Of a stretch of DNA of 64,000 nucleotides, positions 1 to 10,400 are shown one piece after another. This DNA comes from Deltaproteobacteria bacterium HGW-Deltaproteobacteria-19 (GTDB taxonomy: Bacteria > Desulfobacterota > Syntrophia > Syntrophales > PHBD01), in NCBI GenBank assembly GCA_002841865.1, contig PHBD01000001.1, forward strand, positions 62,001-126,000, in the 5' to 3' direction. The notes beneath the pieces were generated by a model. That model saw nothing but the letters and a program-made list of their open reading frames with translations, did not search any database and had not been told where the DNA came from. The position numbers and the translations under genes were made by a program. Each line of letters starts with the position of its first letter. Position 1 is the first letter of the stretch.

Positions 1-304
1 GGAACCCCGCACTCATTGCCGTTCTGATACTGACCAACCATCGGCAATTTTTCAGTTCATCCCAACCTATCGATTTCCGTGGCGATCATGTCTGGTTTCG
101 GTAACGGACGGAGTGGCTGGGGGGGAGCCTGACGGATGGCATTACTGTTGCAATATCATCAAACCGCAATGCCCGTCATTATTGTTGGCGCAGAATACAA
201 CCACCCTATATTGCTAAAGAAATGAAGGATGTGTTTTGGCCTGCGATTGACGGGAGTCATGATTTTGACACAAATTCAGGTTCGGAAAGGAGGCGGACGA
301 ACGT
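1..304. other. Non-coding left edge
   Basis: No credible gene was found here in either strand. The only reading frames are short and lack ribosome binding sites. The last 20 bases hold the GGAGG-type site of the LysM/RlpA gene. Any promoter of that gene should lie here, but I could not identify a convincing -35/-10 pair. Confidence 0.5.
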
Positions 305-931
305 ATGGAAATCAAAGCCACCGGCAATGGTGTAGAGGGCATCAATGGAACCAGGACCCAAACCTCTGCCCGGAAAGCGTCAAAGACATTTTCAGCCGAA
401 TTGGAGACCGCCATGGGACAGGAGTCGGCAAAAACGGCTCCGGTCAGCAACAAGCCGGTTGAATACATTGTCAAGAAGGGGGACAATCTTTGGAATATTG
501 GGAAATCATACAAGATTAACCCTTATCAGATAGCCAGGGATAACGGCCTGTCGAATCCAAATATGATCAGGATCGGCCAGAAATTAATCATAAATTCTTC
601 TTCATCCCAAGCCGCCCAGACCGTACAGACCGTTCAACCCAAAGTGAGCGGGGAAGTGACTGCCAGTTGGTATGGGGCGGAGCATCACAATAAGAAAACG
701 GCCAGTGGACAACGTTTCGATATGCATAAAAACACCTTGGCCCATAAAACATTGCCTCTGGGGACAAAAGTGCGGTTATCCAATCCTGATAACGGAAAGG
801 TTGCCGAAGGAATTGTGAACGACCGTGGACCGTACATCAAGGGTCGGGATGTTGACGTTTCCTATGCGATGGCCAAACAACTCGGCTTCGTCCAAAAAGG
901 AGTTACAAAGCTCACCATCGAAAAGATATGA
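305..931 (+). CDS. LysM plus RlpA-like double-psi beta-barrel protein
   Basis: The 208-residue product has a LysM peptidoglycan-binding domain at about residues 52-97 (VEYIVKKGDNLWNIG through IRIGQKLII). A Ser/Gln/Thr-rich linker follows, then an RlpA-type double-psi beta-barrel at about 112-207 (TASGQRFD, LAHKTLPLGTKVRL, NDRGPYIKGRDVDVS). RlpA-family proteins are septal or rare lytic transglycosylases acting on peptidoglycan. The start is set by a GGAGGCGG site about 8 bases upstream. Unusually, the N-terminus (MEIKATGNGVEG...) has neither a Sec signal peptide nor a lipobox, so the export route is unclear. The gene stands alone and converges on the hybrid kinase gene. The family call is firm; the site of action is not. 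Confidence 0.88.
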   Translation: MEIKATGNGVEGINGTRTQTSARKASKTFSAELETAMGQESAKTAPVSNKPVEYIVKKGDNLWNIGKSYKINPYQIARDNGLSNPNMIRIGQKLIINSSSSQAAQTVQTVQPKVSGEVTASWYGAEHHNKKTASGQRFDMHKNTLAHKTLPLGTKVRLSNPDNGKVAEGIVNDRGPYIKGRDVDVSYAMAKQLGFVQKGVTKLTIEKI

Positions 932-1055
932 GACAGGTTGAAGCCGGCAGGTGCTTCACGCGGTGAAGAGATCGCAGGCGTAGAAGTCAGAATGCCGGCG
1001 GTGCATCTCGGGCTCCCCGGCCTGCTACGGAAATGGGAAAGGGGGTCGGGACACC

Positions 1056-3959
1056 TCATGAACGCGCCAGTTCGTCCCGGATGGCCAGGCCGATCTGCTC
1101 CAGTACATAGGGCTTCCTGACGTATGCGCCCGCTCCCAGCTGCTGGGCCGCTCTGACGCGATCCGTCTCGGAAAATCCGCTGACGATGATCGCCTTCTGT
1201 TTCGGGTTGATCCTGATGATCCTCTGGTAGGTCTCCAGGCCGTCTATGCCCGGATCCATGATCATGTCCAGAACCAGGATGTCGGCCTGGTTGCCCTCGA
1301 GGTATGTCACCGCCTCTTCACCGCTGGACACCGTGTGTACCTCATACCCCAGCTTTGCAAGCAATCCGGCGGCGATATCTCTCTGTTCAGCAATATCATC
1401 GACGACCAGAACCGATTCTCCGTTCCCCATATACCGTTCCATGGGAATCGACTGCCGGGTTGAAGTCATCTCCTCCCGCGTCACCGGGAAGTAGAGTGTA
1501 AACGTGGTTCCATCTCCAATTCTGCTCTGTACATCAATATACCCATTGTGGTCTTTTACCGTTCCCCAGACGATCGCCAGTCCCAACCCGGTCCTGCTTC
1601 TGCCCATCTTCTTCCTTGTATAAAAGGGTTCGAATATTTTATCCCGATCCTCCGGAAGGATGCCCAGCCCCGTATCGGATACGGTCAGAACGACATAATC
1701 GCCCTCCCGAACCTCATCGTAGCCCTTGATTGCCTTGTCGACGTACCGGTTCTCCGTTCTGATGATGACTTCTCCTTCCCCGGAAATGGATTCCGCCGCA
1801 TTGGAAACAAGGTTCATCAAAGTCTTTTCCAGATGGACGGAGGAACCTTTGATGTTGAGCAGATGATCCTGGCACTCCGTCTTGAATGTCACACGGGGAT
1901 GGTAGGATTTCACATTCTCGAACACCGGGGTTTTGAGAAAATCGGAGACGATGTTGTTGAGATTGATCACATCCGATGTTGTCACCCCGCGCCTGGCTAG
2001 GGTGAGAAGATCCTGGATGATGTTGGCCCCCTTCTCCGTGGACTTTAAAATTTTCTCAGCATGTTCCCTTGCCCGCTGCCCCTCCGGAATTTCCAGCAGC
2101 AGCAATTCCGAATACCCGCTCAGTATCCCCAGAATGTTGTTCAGATCATGGGCTACTCCACCGGCCAGCTGCCCGAGTGCCTCCATCTTCTGGGCGCTGT
2201 TCAGCCGCATCTGGAGGGCTTCTCTTTCCGCCTCGGCGTTTTTCCGGTCCGTGATGTCGTATTGGGTAAAGACAATAGCCGGTTTGCCGTTGTATTCGAT
2301 GGTTGCCGCTCCGACTTCCGCCCATCTGGTGCCGCCGTCTTTGGTCAGAACCTGGATTTCATAACTGGCGGGGACCGCTTTTCCCGCCAGTCGATCCTTG
2401 CCCCGATGCATGATGAGATCCCGCGACTCCGGGGTGACAAAATCCCATATGGGCCTGGAGTAGTATTCCTCTTCGCTGTATCCCGACATTCTCAGAACCT
2501 CGGGATTGCAATACAGGAACCGTTCTCCGTCGGTAATCGAAATCCCGACCGTGGATGCCTCCGTCAGATTCCGGAAGTTTCTCTCGCTTTGCCGGAGCGC
2601 TTCCTCCGCCCGCTTGCGGGCCGTAATGTCCCTTGCCGTGATCAGGACTCCCGACGGTTTTCCCTGATCGATCAACAGGGCTGATTTGATCTCCAGCGAC
2701 ATGGAGGTTGGGGCCTGGTCGGGTAAGGGGAGCGTCCATTCATAGGAACGGACTCCTTCATACCCCTGGCTTCGTTCCCGCAGCATTTCCATTTGCGGTG
2801 CCAGGGCATCCGGGGGGATCAGATCCGTCACCCGCATCCCGACAATGTTCCTTCCACCGGCCAGTTGAATCGTTGCCCGATTGGCATAGGTGATGATTCC
2901 GTTGAAATCGATGGTGACTATCAAATCGCTCGCCGTTTCCGCCAGGCTGCGGTACTTGTCTTCGCTATCCCGCAATGCATCTTCGGCACGATGCCGCTTC
3001 TTTTCTTCCTCGATGAAGAACCAGGCCTTCAATCCGTAATAGGAAAACAGAATACCGCCGAGCAGCAGCAGGCCGATGACCATGAAAAGCTTGTTCCGGA
3101 AATTCTCCAGGGAGGCGATGATTTCATCTTCCGATGAGGCGACGACGATGGACCAGAATGTATCCCCGAGTTTGACTGGCATGTAGACGGCATGTTTCGT
3201 TACGTTTTCCACCTGACTCCCGCGGATTTTATCAAACGTGTAGGTGGTCGACCCCTGACGTCCTTTGAGCATGTCCTCCGCCATGATCAGGATGGAGGGA
3301 AAATCCTTGCAGTTCTCAAATACGGAATGCCCCGTGTGCCCGGGGACGGGACAGTAGAGCTCCGTCCCGTCCCTGCTGATCATCCAGGCATAGCCGGAGC
3401 TCCCGATTTTTATGTCCTCCAGGTAGCGTTTTGCCAGGGTCTGGAAATTGATGGTTATGCCGATCGATCCCCTGTAGGTGTTGTTGTGCAGAATGGGCAC
3501 ATGGAGGGCAACGGTGTCATACCCCTGCACGGCGAAGAATACATCGCTGATAACGGGCTTGTGGGTGGTCATTACCTCGCGGAGATGTTTCTGCTGGGAA
3601 ATATTTCTTCCGATAACGGCAGCATTGAATGGATAAGTATAGACAATTCTACCTTCGGCATCCACACGAGTGATCGATCTTATTTTATCTCCACTTGCCG
3701 TATATAGGAATTCAAAGTATTTCTTACCCATCTCATCGAAATTTATAATGGACCCCGCTTTTGACATGGAAACAAGGACGCGCGTCCAATTGTCGAAAAA
3801 GTCTTCGATTGCGTGTGCGGCATGCCTGGCTTGAATGAATTGTTCGTTATTGACGTTCTTGATCGCTTCCTGCTTCGCCTCATCATAAAATGAAGCGAAG
3901 AAATAGACACTCAGTCCAAGAGTGATGATAATCGCCACCAGAACAAATCTATGTTTCAT
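1056..3959 (-). CDS. Hybrid sensor histidine kinase (Cache, two PAS, receiver)
   Basis: This 967-residue membrane sensor has a first membrane helix at about 5-23, a periplasmic double-Cache-like domain at about 30-280 and a second helix at about 290-312. Two PAS domains follow (about 335-450 and 455-575), each ending in the usual DIT-RK linker. The kinase core has the H-box GGVAHDLNN near residue 600 and an HATPase domain with DTGLGI and TGLGLAIV. A C-terminal receiver (about 845-965) contains VVDDIAEQ, the phospho-acceptor region VLDMIMD, and KPY. The Cache domain implies a small extracellular ligand. No response regulator gene is adjacent, so the cognate output is unknown. The gene is monocistronic and preceded by a long non-coding gap. 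Confidence 0.9.
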   Translation of the reverse strand: MKHRFVLVAIIITLGLSVYFFASFYDEAKQEAIKNVNNEQFIQARHAAHAIEDFFDNWTRVLVSMSKAGSIINFDEMGKKYFEFLYTASGDKIRSITRVDAEGRIVYTYPFNAAVIGRNISQQKHLREVMTTHKPVISDVFFAVQGYDTVALHVPILHNNTYRGSIGITINFQTLAKRYLEDIKIGSSGYAWMISRDGTELYCPVPGHTGHSVFENCKDFPSILIMAEDMLKGRQGSTTYTFDKIRGSQVENVTKHAVYMPVKLGDTFWSIVVASSEDEIIASLENFRNKLFMVIGLLLLGGILFSYYGLKAWFFIEEEKKRHRAEDALRDSEDKYRSLAETASDLIVTIDFNGIITYANRATIQLAGGRNIVGMRVTDLIPPDALAPQMEMLRERSQGYEGVRSYEWTLPLPDQAPTSMSLEIKSALLIDQGKPSGVLITARDITARKRAEEALRQSERNFRNLTEASTVGISITDGERFLYCNPEVLRMSGYSEEEYYSRPIWDFVTPESRDLIMHRGKDRLAGKAVPASYEIQVLTKDGGTRWAEVGAATIEYNGKPAIVFTQYDITDRKNAEAEREALQMRLNSAQKMEALGQLAGGVAHDLNNILGILSGYSELLLLEIPEGQRAREHAEKILKSTEKGANIIQDLLTLARRGVTTSDVINLNNIVSDFLKTPVFENVKSYHPRVTFKTECQDHLLNIKGSSVHLEKTLMNLVSNAAESISGEGEVIIRTENRYVDKAIKGYDEVREGDYVVLTVSDTGLGILPEDRDKIFEPFYTRKKMGRSRTGLGLAIVWGTVKDHNGYIDVQSRIGDGTTFTLYFPVTREEMTSTRQSIPMERYMGNGESVLVVDDIAEQRDIAAGLLAKLGYEVHTVSSGEEAVTYLEGNQADILVLDMIMDPGIDGLETYQRIIRINPKQKAIIVSGFSETDRVRAAQQLGAGAYVRKPYVLEQIGLAIRDELARS

Positions 3960-4352
3960 TCCCGGTCTGCTCCCCGAACACGCAGATTTTTGCTGCCAGT
4001 GAAATGATATGTCTGCATCGATTTATGAAATGCAGTTTGCAGCCCTTGCTGCGCTCGCTTTTTCGACATAAAACGAAATTCCACACCTGTCCGGGAAGCG
4101 GGGTTTTTATTCATCGGCCCATGTCATTCACCACAACGGCAGGGGTAGACAGGTGTCATATCTGTAAGCATCATTCATTCGTTGTTTTTAATACATCCAT
4201 TATGCTTAGATATCCATAATGAAAAACAGGTCTGAGGAGAGCGCGTGATACATTCAGGTTTTGTAGCACATAAATTGTGCGGTTGATAAGGAGCCTCCGG
4301 AAGGGGATCATTACAGGGTGTGTCCACAACAAATCATGAAAGGAGGCACGTC
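3960..4352. other. Divergent intergenic region
   Basis: This gap separates the minus-strand hybrid kinase from the plus-strand metallophosphoesterase and must hold both promoters. It is more AT-rich than its neighbours. I see no RNA gene. A 71-codon open frame at 4004-4219 has no ribosome binding site and no recognisable content. A short interrupted repeat (GCACA-TAAAT-TGTGC) lies around 4265. Confidence 0.4.
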
Positions 4353-6134
4353 ATGAAGCGATCATACGAATGCAAGAGATTCTGTTTCATCTTTTTAACG
4401 GGTCTGCTGATTTTCTCTTTATCAGCCTGTTCAGGAGGCATCGTTAAAAATGAAAGTCAGACCGCGGGATATCCGATTGCGTCCGACGTTCAAACGACCG
4501 CTCAAAGGACGATTGTGCCGGGGCCAAAACCTTCGATGGCGATCAATCTGTGGGAGATATCCAAATACAGCCAATACGGTTATGGGAACTGGACCTATGG
4601 CCCGGGGCTTCCCCATGACAAGCGGCTCGATCTCATGCCGACTGCCTACCGCGGTGCGGCCGTCACGAAAAAAACGAAACTTTTGAATTTCTTTACCATC
4701 TCCGATATCCATATCACCGACAAGGAATCTCCCAATCAGTTGATCTATATTCAGCGCCTGCATCCCACGCTGCCGGTGGGGGCCTCCCTGTATTCCGGGA
4801 TCATGCTGTACACGACCCATGTGCTCGACGCCGCCGTCCAGACGATCAACGCCCTGCACAAACAGAATCCAATGGACTTCGGCATCTCGCTGGGCGATGC
4901 CTGCAACACGACACAGTACAACGAGACACGCTGGTATATCGATGTCCTGGACGGCAAGGTCATCCGGCCCAGTTCCGGCGCTCACCTGGGAGCAGCCACC
5001 ATCGTGTATCAGAAACCTTTTCAGGCCGCAGGGCTTGACAAGTCGATCCCCTGGTATCAGACCCTCGGCAACCACGATCATTTCTGGATGGGGTCCATTC
5101 CCGTGGACTACAGCCTCCGCAAGGACCTCCGGCAGTCCTTCATCACCGATGAAGTCTTCGCCACGGGAGATGTCCTTCGCGACCCCCGGAAAATCAACAG
5201 CCGTGATTACTATGTCGGCGTGCTCGACGGCTCGATGCCTTATGGCGACATCCAATACGCGGGGCCTGTCGGCGATTTCAAGAGCCCTCCGAAAGTTGCA
5301 GCCGATCCCGACCGCCGTTCGCTTTTAAGAACCGAGTGGATTGCAGAATTTTTCAAAACATCTTCCCGTCCGGTCGGCCACGGTTTCACTTGGACCGACG
5401 CCCAAAAGGGTTTCGCCTCCTACAGCTTCGCGCCGAAGTCGAATATTCCGCTCAAAGTGATCGTCCTGGACAATACCCAGAAGGAGGACGACGGCTCTGC
5501 CGACATCCATGGGCACGGCTTTCTGGAGCAGGTGCGCTGGGCTTGGCTGAAAAAAGAACTGGCCGAGGGGACGGCGGCAGGACAGCTCATGATCATCGCC
5601 GCGCACGTTCCGATCGGCGTCGAAGTGACGGCGCCTGATTCCGAAATGGGCTGGTGGACGGATCCGCAAAATGCCGTCACCCTGCCGGATCTGATTGCCG
5701 AGCTGCAAAGCCATCCGAATCTGCTGATGTGGATGGCCGGACATCGTCATTTAAGTACCGTCAAAGCCTTTATCTCGCCTGATCCGGTCAATGCGCCCGA
5801 AAAAGGCTTCTGGCATGTGGAAACGCCATCGCTGCGGGATTTTCCTCAGCAGTTCCGGACTTTCGAGATTTATCTCAACAGCGACGAGTCCATTTCCATC
5901 GTGACGACCAACGTGGATCCGGCTGTCAAAGAGGGAACGCCTGCAGCGACGTCGCGCACATATGCCGTCGCGGCAACGCAGATCGTTCAGACCTGGGATG
6001 CTACGACGAAGTGGAATCCAACGAATGATCCAACCGTAAAGCCGATGCCTGCCGGATCTTACAATGCGGAACTGGTCAAACCATTGAGCCCGGCCATGAA
6101 GGCGAAGCTGCGGACGCTGTACCCGACACCGTAA
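4353..6134 (+). CDS. Lipoprotein metallophosphoesterase, TIGR03768 type
   Basis: The start at 4353 is preferred over an in-frame ATG 11 codons upstream. It follows an AAAGGAGGC site and gives a clean lipoprotein signal peptide with lipobox LSAC (Cys26), so the 593-residue product should be membrane-anchored outside the cytoplasm. The calcineurin-like metallophosphoesterase motifs appear in order: FTISDIHITD, GDACNTT, LGNHDHFW, AAHVPIG and AGHRHLS. Together they should form a dinuclear metal site. The long insert and overall architecture resemble the TIGR03768 (PPA1498) family, whose substrate is not established. The gene is flanked by wide gaps and appears to be transcribed alone. Confidence 0.85.
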   Translation: MKRSYECKRFCFIFLTGLLIFSLSACSGGIVKNESQTAGYPIASDVQTTAQRTIVPGPKPSMAINLWEISKYSQYGYGNWTYGPGLPHDKRLDLMPTAYRGAAVTKKTKLLNFFTISDIHITDKESPNQLIYIQRLHPTLPVGASLYSGIMLYTTHVLDAAVQTINALHKQNPMDFGISLGDACNTTQYNETRWYIDVLDGKVIRPSSGAHLGAATIVYQKPFQAAGLDKSIPWYQTLGNHDHFWMGSIPVDYSLRKDLRQSFITDEVFATGDVLRDPRKINSRDYYVGVLDGSMPYGDIQYAGPVGDFKSPPKVAADPDRRSLLRTEWIAEFFKTSSRPVGHGFTWTDAQKGFASYSFAPKSNIPLKVIVLDNTQKEDDGSADIHGHGFLEQVRWAWLKKELAEGTAAGQLMIIAAHVPIGVEVTAPDSEMGWWTDPQNAVTLPDLIAELQSHPNLLMWMAGHRHLSTVKAFISPDPVNAPEKGFWHVETPSLRDFPQQFRTFEIYLNSDESISIVTTNVDPAVKEGTPAATSRTYAVAATQIVQTWDATTKWNPTNDPTVKPMPAGSYNAELVKPLSPAMKAKLRTLYPTP

Positions 6135-6396
6135 CCGGATAACTATTTAAATTTCCGGAAGCCTCTCAAGGTTTCTGTTAGAAGTGAGGGGACAACCGTA
6201 ATAATCTACATGAATTCCAAGCCGGTCCTCAAGTTTCCGGTCCGGTAACAAGTAACCTTGATGAAAGAGGAATTGTTGATTAGAAGATAGCGTAAGATCA
6301 GATTATCATTAAAATAATTGAAAACCCTTCCTCACAGGCTCCACCCGGAGATGCGCTGTGGATCGAGCGCCCAGCAACCTGCCAAAGGAGGCGGCT

Positions 6397-6588
6397 ATGT
6401 CGGGAGCAATGATTGCGGGCTGCCGTGTTCGCAGAAATAACAGGTGCCGCGGACAACGCCGGCGCTTCCCCGAAGACTGCTTGCCTTACTGCCCAACCTC
6501 TGTCTCTCGACACAACCAATCAAACAAATCAGGGCCTTCGAATCATTCGTTCCCATCCATGATCACACCCAACAGGAGGCCGGGATGA
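6397..6588 (+). CDS. Possible Cys/Arg-rich small protein or leader peptide
   Basis: This 63-codon frame starts at an ATG five bases after a strong AAAGGAGG site. Its TGA stop overlaps the ATG of the solute-binding protein gene in an ATGA junction, which argues for translational coupling. The predicted peptide is arginine-rich in its first half and has four cysteines (positions 9, 17, 28 and 32). I recognise no family. It may be a genuine small protein, a leader peptide controlling the downstream operon, or a chance frame. The strong ribosome binding site and exact junction are the only support. Confidence 0.35.
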   Translation: MSGAMIAGCRVRRNNRCRGQRRRFPEDCLPYCPTSVSRHNQSNKSGPSNHSFPSMITPNRRPG

Positions 6589-7457
6589 CGCACTCATTTC
6601 ATCGCGCAACGGTCATCGTCCTGCTGTTCGCCCTTCTCTTTTCCGCCGTGCTGACTTGGCTGCTTCTTCGGGACCATTCCCTGTCCCGCATCCGGGATGC
6701 TGGGGTCATCCGGATCGGGTATTCCATTGAAGCCCCGTATGCCTTCCTGAAACCCAATGGGGAGGTGACCGGCGAATCTCCGGAAGTGGCCCGGCGCATC
6801 GTGGAGCGCCTGGGCATCCCCCGCATCGAGTGGCGATACGTCAAATTCTCATCCCTGATAGATGATCTGGAGGCAGGGCGCATCGACGTCATCGCCGCCG
6901 GCATGTTCATCACCCCGGAACGGGCCAGGCGGATCCGCTTTTCCGAGCCGACGTTTCATGTCCGGCAGGCTCTGCTCGTCCGAAAGGGCAATCCCCTCGC
7001 GCTTCATTCCTACGAACAGGCACGACGGCGACCGGGAACCAGGATCGCCGTGATTTCAGGTTCGGTGGAGGAACAGTTGCTTCGGCAGATGGACTATCCT
7101 AAGGAACGGCTGGTCGCCATGCCGGACGCCCAGTCCGGTCACGTCGTTGTCGAAGTGGGGAGCGCGGACGGACTCGCACTGTCCTCACCAAGCCTCCACT
7201 GGATGATGATGCAGAAGCGGGAGCATCGAGCCGAGATCGCCGTTCCCTTCGATCAGCCGTCGTCGGTGCTGACAGGGCGGCTGGGTTACGGTGCCTTCGT
7301 TTTTCGCAAGAAAGATAATACACTCCAGTCCGCCTGGAACGATGTGCAGAAAGGTTTCATCGGGAGTTCCGAGCACCTTCGACTTTTAAGGAGCTTCGGC
7401 TTCACCGAGGGGGAACTTCCGGGTTCAATCACCACCGCGGAGGTCCTCTCGCCATGA
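6585..7457 (+). CDS. Membrane-anchored family 3 solute-binding protein
   Basis: The start at 6585 follows AGGAGG by five bases. The 290-residue product has one N-terminal hydrophobic segment (about 8-28), then a bacterial extracellular solute-binding family 3 domain: [45 protein letters not shown] and RRIRFSEP. This fold binds amino acids or similar small polar ligands. No ABC permease or ATPase gene is nearby. Instead the stop overlaps the start of a giant histidine kinase by four bases, so this protein probably presents ligand to the kinase, as periplasmic binding proteins do for LuxQ-type sensors. The domain call is firm; the sensory role is inferred from coupling. Confidence 0.87.
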   Translation: MTHSFHRATVIVLLFALLFSAVLTWLLLRDHSLSRIRDAGVIRIGYSIEAPYAFLKPNGEVTGESPEVARRIVERLGIPRIEWRYVKFSSLIDDLEAGRIDVIAAGMFITPERARRIRFSEPTFHVRQALLVRKGNPLALHSYEQARRRPGTRIAVISGSVEEQLLRQMDYPKERLVAMPDAQSGHVVVEVGSADGLALSSPSLHWMMMQKREHRAEIAVPFDQPSSVLTGRLGYGAFVFRKKDNTLQSAWNDVQKGFIGSSEHLRLLRSFGFTEGELPGSITTAEVLSP

Positions 7458-10400
7458 ATGCGACCAAGCTTTCATTCGGAGTGGCAGGTGCCCGGCCGGA
7501 CGCATCGCCCCATTTGATCCGCTGGATCCTGATTGTCGTTGTTTTCGCCGCTCTGGTCTACGCCGGCATGGCCTGGTTATACATCCAGCACCGGCAGGCC
7601 GTCCAGCAAGCCACGGCGATATCCGACAGCATAAGCCAGGCGCGGATCGAGCTGGGTAAGGGGTTTCTCCACCTGAGTCAGTCGGGAGATCCGGGTTCGC
7701 CGTTCAACCGCGAAAAGGGGTTGGCACTGCTCCGCCAATCGATGGGCTCCCTCGATGCGGCCTTTGCCGATCTCGGACTTTTTGGTGAGGACACATGGCA
7801 GGATTTCCGCAGAAGCCTGCATTCGTCAGGGACCCGCCTGGCGGAGCTGTCCGAAGCGGGCATGGACGAACAAACCAGACAGACAAACTTACGGATCACA
7901 TTCAATGAGCTGGAAGAACAGGCCCACCTTCTCGGCAACCTGGCGAGAACACGCCTCCAGGATGTATCAAACCACCTTTTCCAGGAATTCTTGACAGCCC
8001 TGTCCACAGCGGTGTTGCTTCTGACCGTTCTGTCCTTTGTCCTGGTCCGCACCGGCCGGGTTACAAACGAGTATGAAGCCGCCCTTGCGGATAGCGAACA
8101 CTTTGCCAGCGACGTCATCAATTCCCTTACCGCGAACATGGCCGTCATCGATCGGCAGGGAATCATCATTGCTGTGAACGAGGCATGGAAGGTATTTGCC
8201 CGGGAAAACGACGCCCCGGACCAGAACGCTTATGTCGGCGCGAGTTACCTGAACGTTTGCGAGGAAGCCTGGCGCCGTGACGGCGACGAACTCGCCGCCC
8301 GGGCTATGCGGGGCATCCGGAGGGTCCTGGAGGGGACAGAGGCCACGTTCACCCTGGAATATCCCTGCCACTCCCCCGCTGTCGAGCGCTGGTTCATCAT
8401 GCACATGGCTCGGCTGCTGGAGGAAGATCAGGGGGCTATCATTACGCATACAGACATCACCGCCCGCCGGATGGCTGAGGACAGCGTCACGCGCTCCATC
8501 CAGCAACGACAACTGGCCCTGGACGCGGCTCGCCTGGGGTGGTGGAGCTATGACCCGGCGACGCGGATGGCGACCTACGACCAGCGTTATCGAGAAATCT
8601 TCGACGTAACGGGGACTCAGAGTCCCAATGATGAGCTTCTCGCCCGGATTCATCCGGAGGACCTGCCCCGGGTGTGGGCGGCGGTCGAGGCGGCCCTGGA
8701 TCCGGACAACCCGGTACCGTACTCGACGGCGTATCGCGTGAACATCCCCGACGGCACCATCCGCTGGGTAAATGCCCACGGATTGGCCGTGTTCGAGGGG
8801 GATGGTGCGGCGAGGCGAGCGATCGACTTCGTCGGGACCGTGGAGGACATCACGGCGCACAAGGCGGAAGAGGCGAGGCATGATGCCCAGTATAGCCTTA
8901 CGAAGATCCTGGCGGAAGCTCTCGACCTCGGAACGGCGGCACCCATCATCGTGGAGATGCTGACCGAATCCCTCGGCTGGGATCATGGCGAATTGTGGCT
9001 CCACGACGCCCGTGAAGACAGAATCCGCCGCGATACGTCCTGGCACCGGGAGGCGGAGGAGATCGCCGTGTTTGACGACGCCAGTCGAGAGTGGACGTTT
9101 TCCGGGATGGAAGGCCTCCCCGGCAAGGCGTTCCACAAGGGCCGTATCATCTGGTCGGAGGACCTGCTCGGAGACCCGGATTTCCTGCGGGTCGACCAGG
9201 CTGCCCGGGCGGGCCTGCAATCGGCCGTCGCCGTTCCCATCCGGGATGAGAAACAGACCAACGGCGTTCTCCTCTTCTTCTCCCGCATTCGGCGCTCGGA
9301 GGATAAATCCATCCTGCAGTTCCTGGAAGAAGTGGGCAACCGAGTAGGAAACTTCGTCGCCCGGAAAAGGGCGGAGACGGCGCTTCTGGAGAGCGAGCGA
9401 AAGTACCGGCTCATCATGGACAACACAGCGGATACCATCACCCTGCTGGATATGAATCTCCAGATCACCTATGTCAGCCCCTCGATTCAGCGGCTTCGCG
9501 GATTCACCGCCGAAGAAGCGGCTGGGCAGACACTAGATCAGATCATGCTGCCGGAATCTCTGGAGAAAGCCTTGCAGATCGCGGCAGAGGAACAGGCCCT
9601 GGAAATGGCAGGGAACGCGGGACCGCATCGAAGCAGAACCACCGTACTGGAGCACTACTGCAAGGACGGAAGGACCATCTGGGTCGATACGACCATGTCT
9701 TTCGTACGGGACGAGAATGGAAAGCCCATCTCCATTCTCATCGCCTCCCGCGACATCACCGACCGAAAGCGCGTCGAGGATGACCTGCGGGCAAGCGAGG
9801 CCCGATACCGGCAGATCATCAGTACCGCCAAAGAGGGCATCGCGATGACGGACGCGGACGACCGCATCGTCTACGTCAATGCCAGCATGCAGGAAATAAC
9901 GGGATATCGGGAGGACGAACTCGTCGGACGGCACGTCCTGTCGATGGTGTTCCCAGAGGAAGTCCCGCAGCACCGGGAGAAGATGAAGCAACGGCATGAA
10001 GGCGGCTCTGAAGTGTACGAGCGCAGGTTCCGGAGAAAGGACGGAGGGGAACTCTGGACCATCGTATCGGCGGCACCCGTCATGGACGAGCAGAACCGCT
10101 TTCGGGGCTCCTTCGCCATGTTTACGGACATCACAAAGCGCAAGGAGACGGAACGGGAACTCGAAAGAGAGCGCCGCTCACTCGAACGCCGGGTCGCAGA
10201 GAGGACAGCAGAACTGGCTCAGGCCAACCGGGAGCTGGAGGATCTTTACAACGGCGCCCCCTGCGGTTACCACTCCCTGGATGCCGACGGGGTCATCATC
10301 CGCATCAACGACACGGAACTCGAATGGCTCGGCTACAGCCGGGAGGAAGTGGTCGGGAAAAGGAAATTCACGGACTGGCTCACGGCAGCCAGCGTGGAAA

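Noticed and set aside
4004-4219. 71-codon frame between the hybrid kinase and metallophosphoesterase genes
   Set aside because: It has no ribosome site, no start context and no family resemblance.
6330-6470. Possible SAM-type riboswitch upstream of the sensor operon
   Set aside because: GCCCAGCAACCTGCC resembles part of a SAM-I core, but the matching GGTGC-type return strand and closing stem are not visible, and the downstream genes are not methionine-related. A covariance-model search would settle it.
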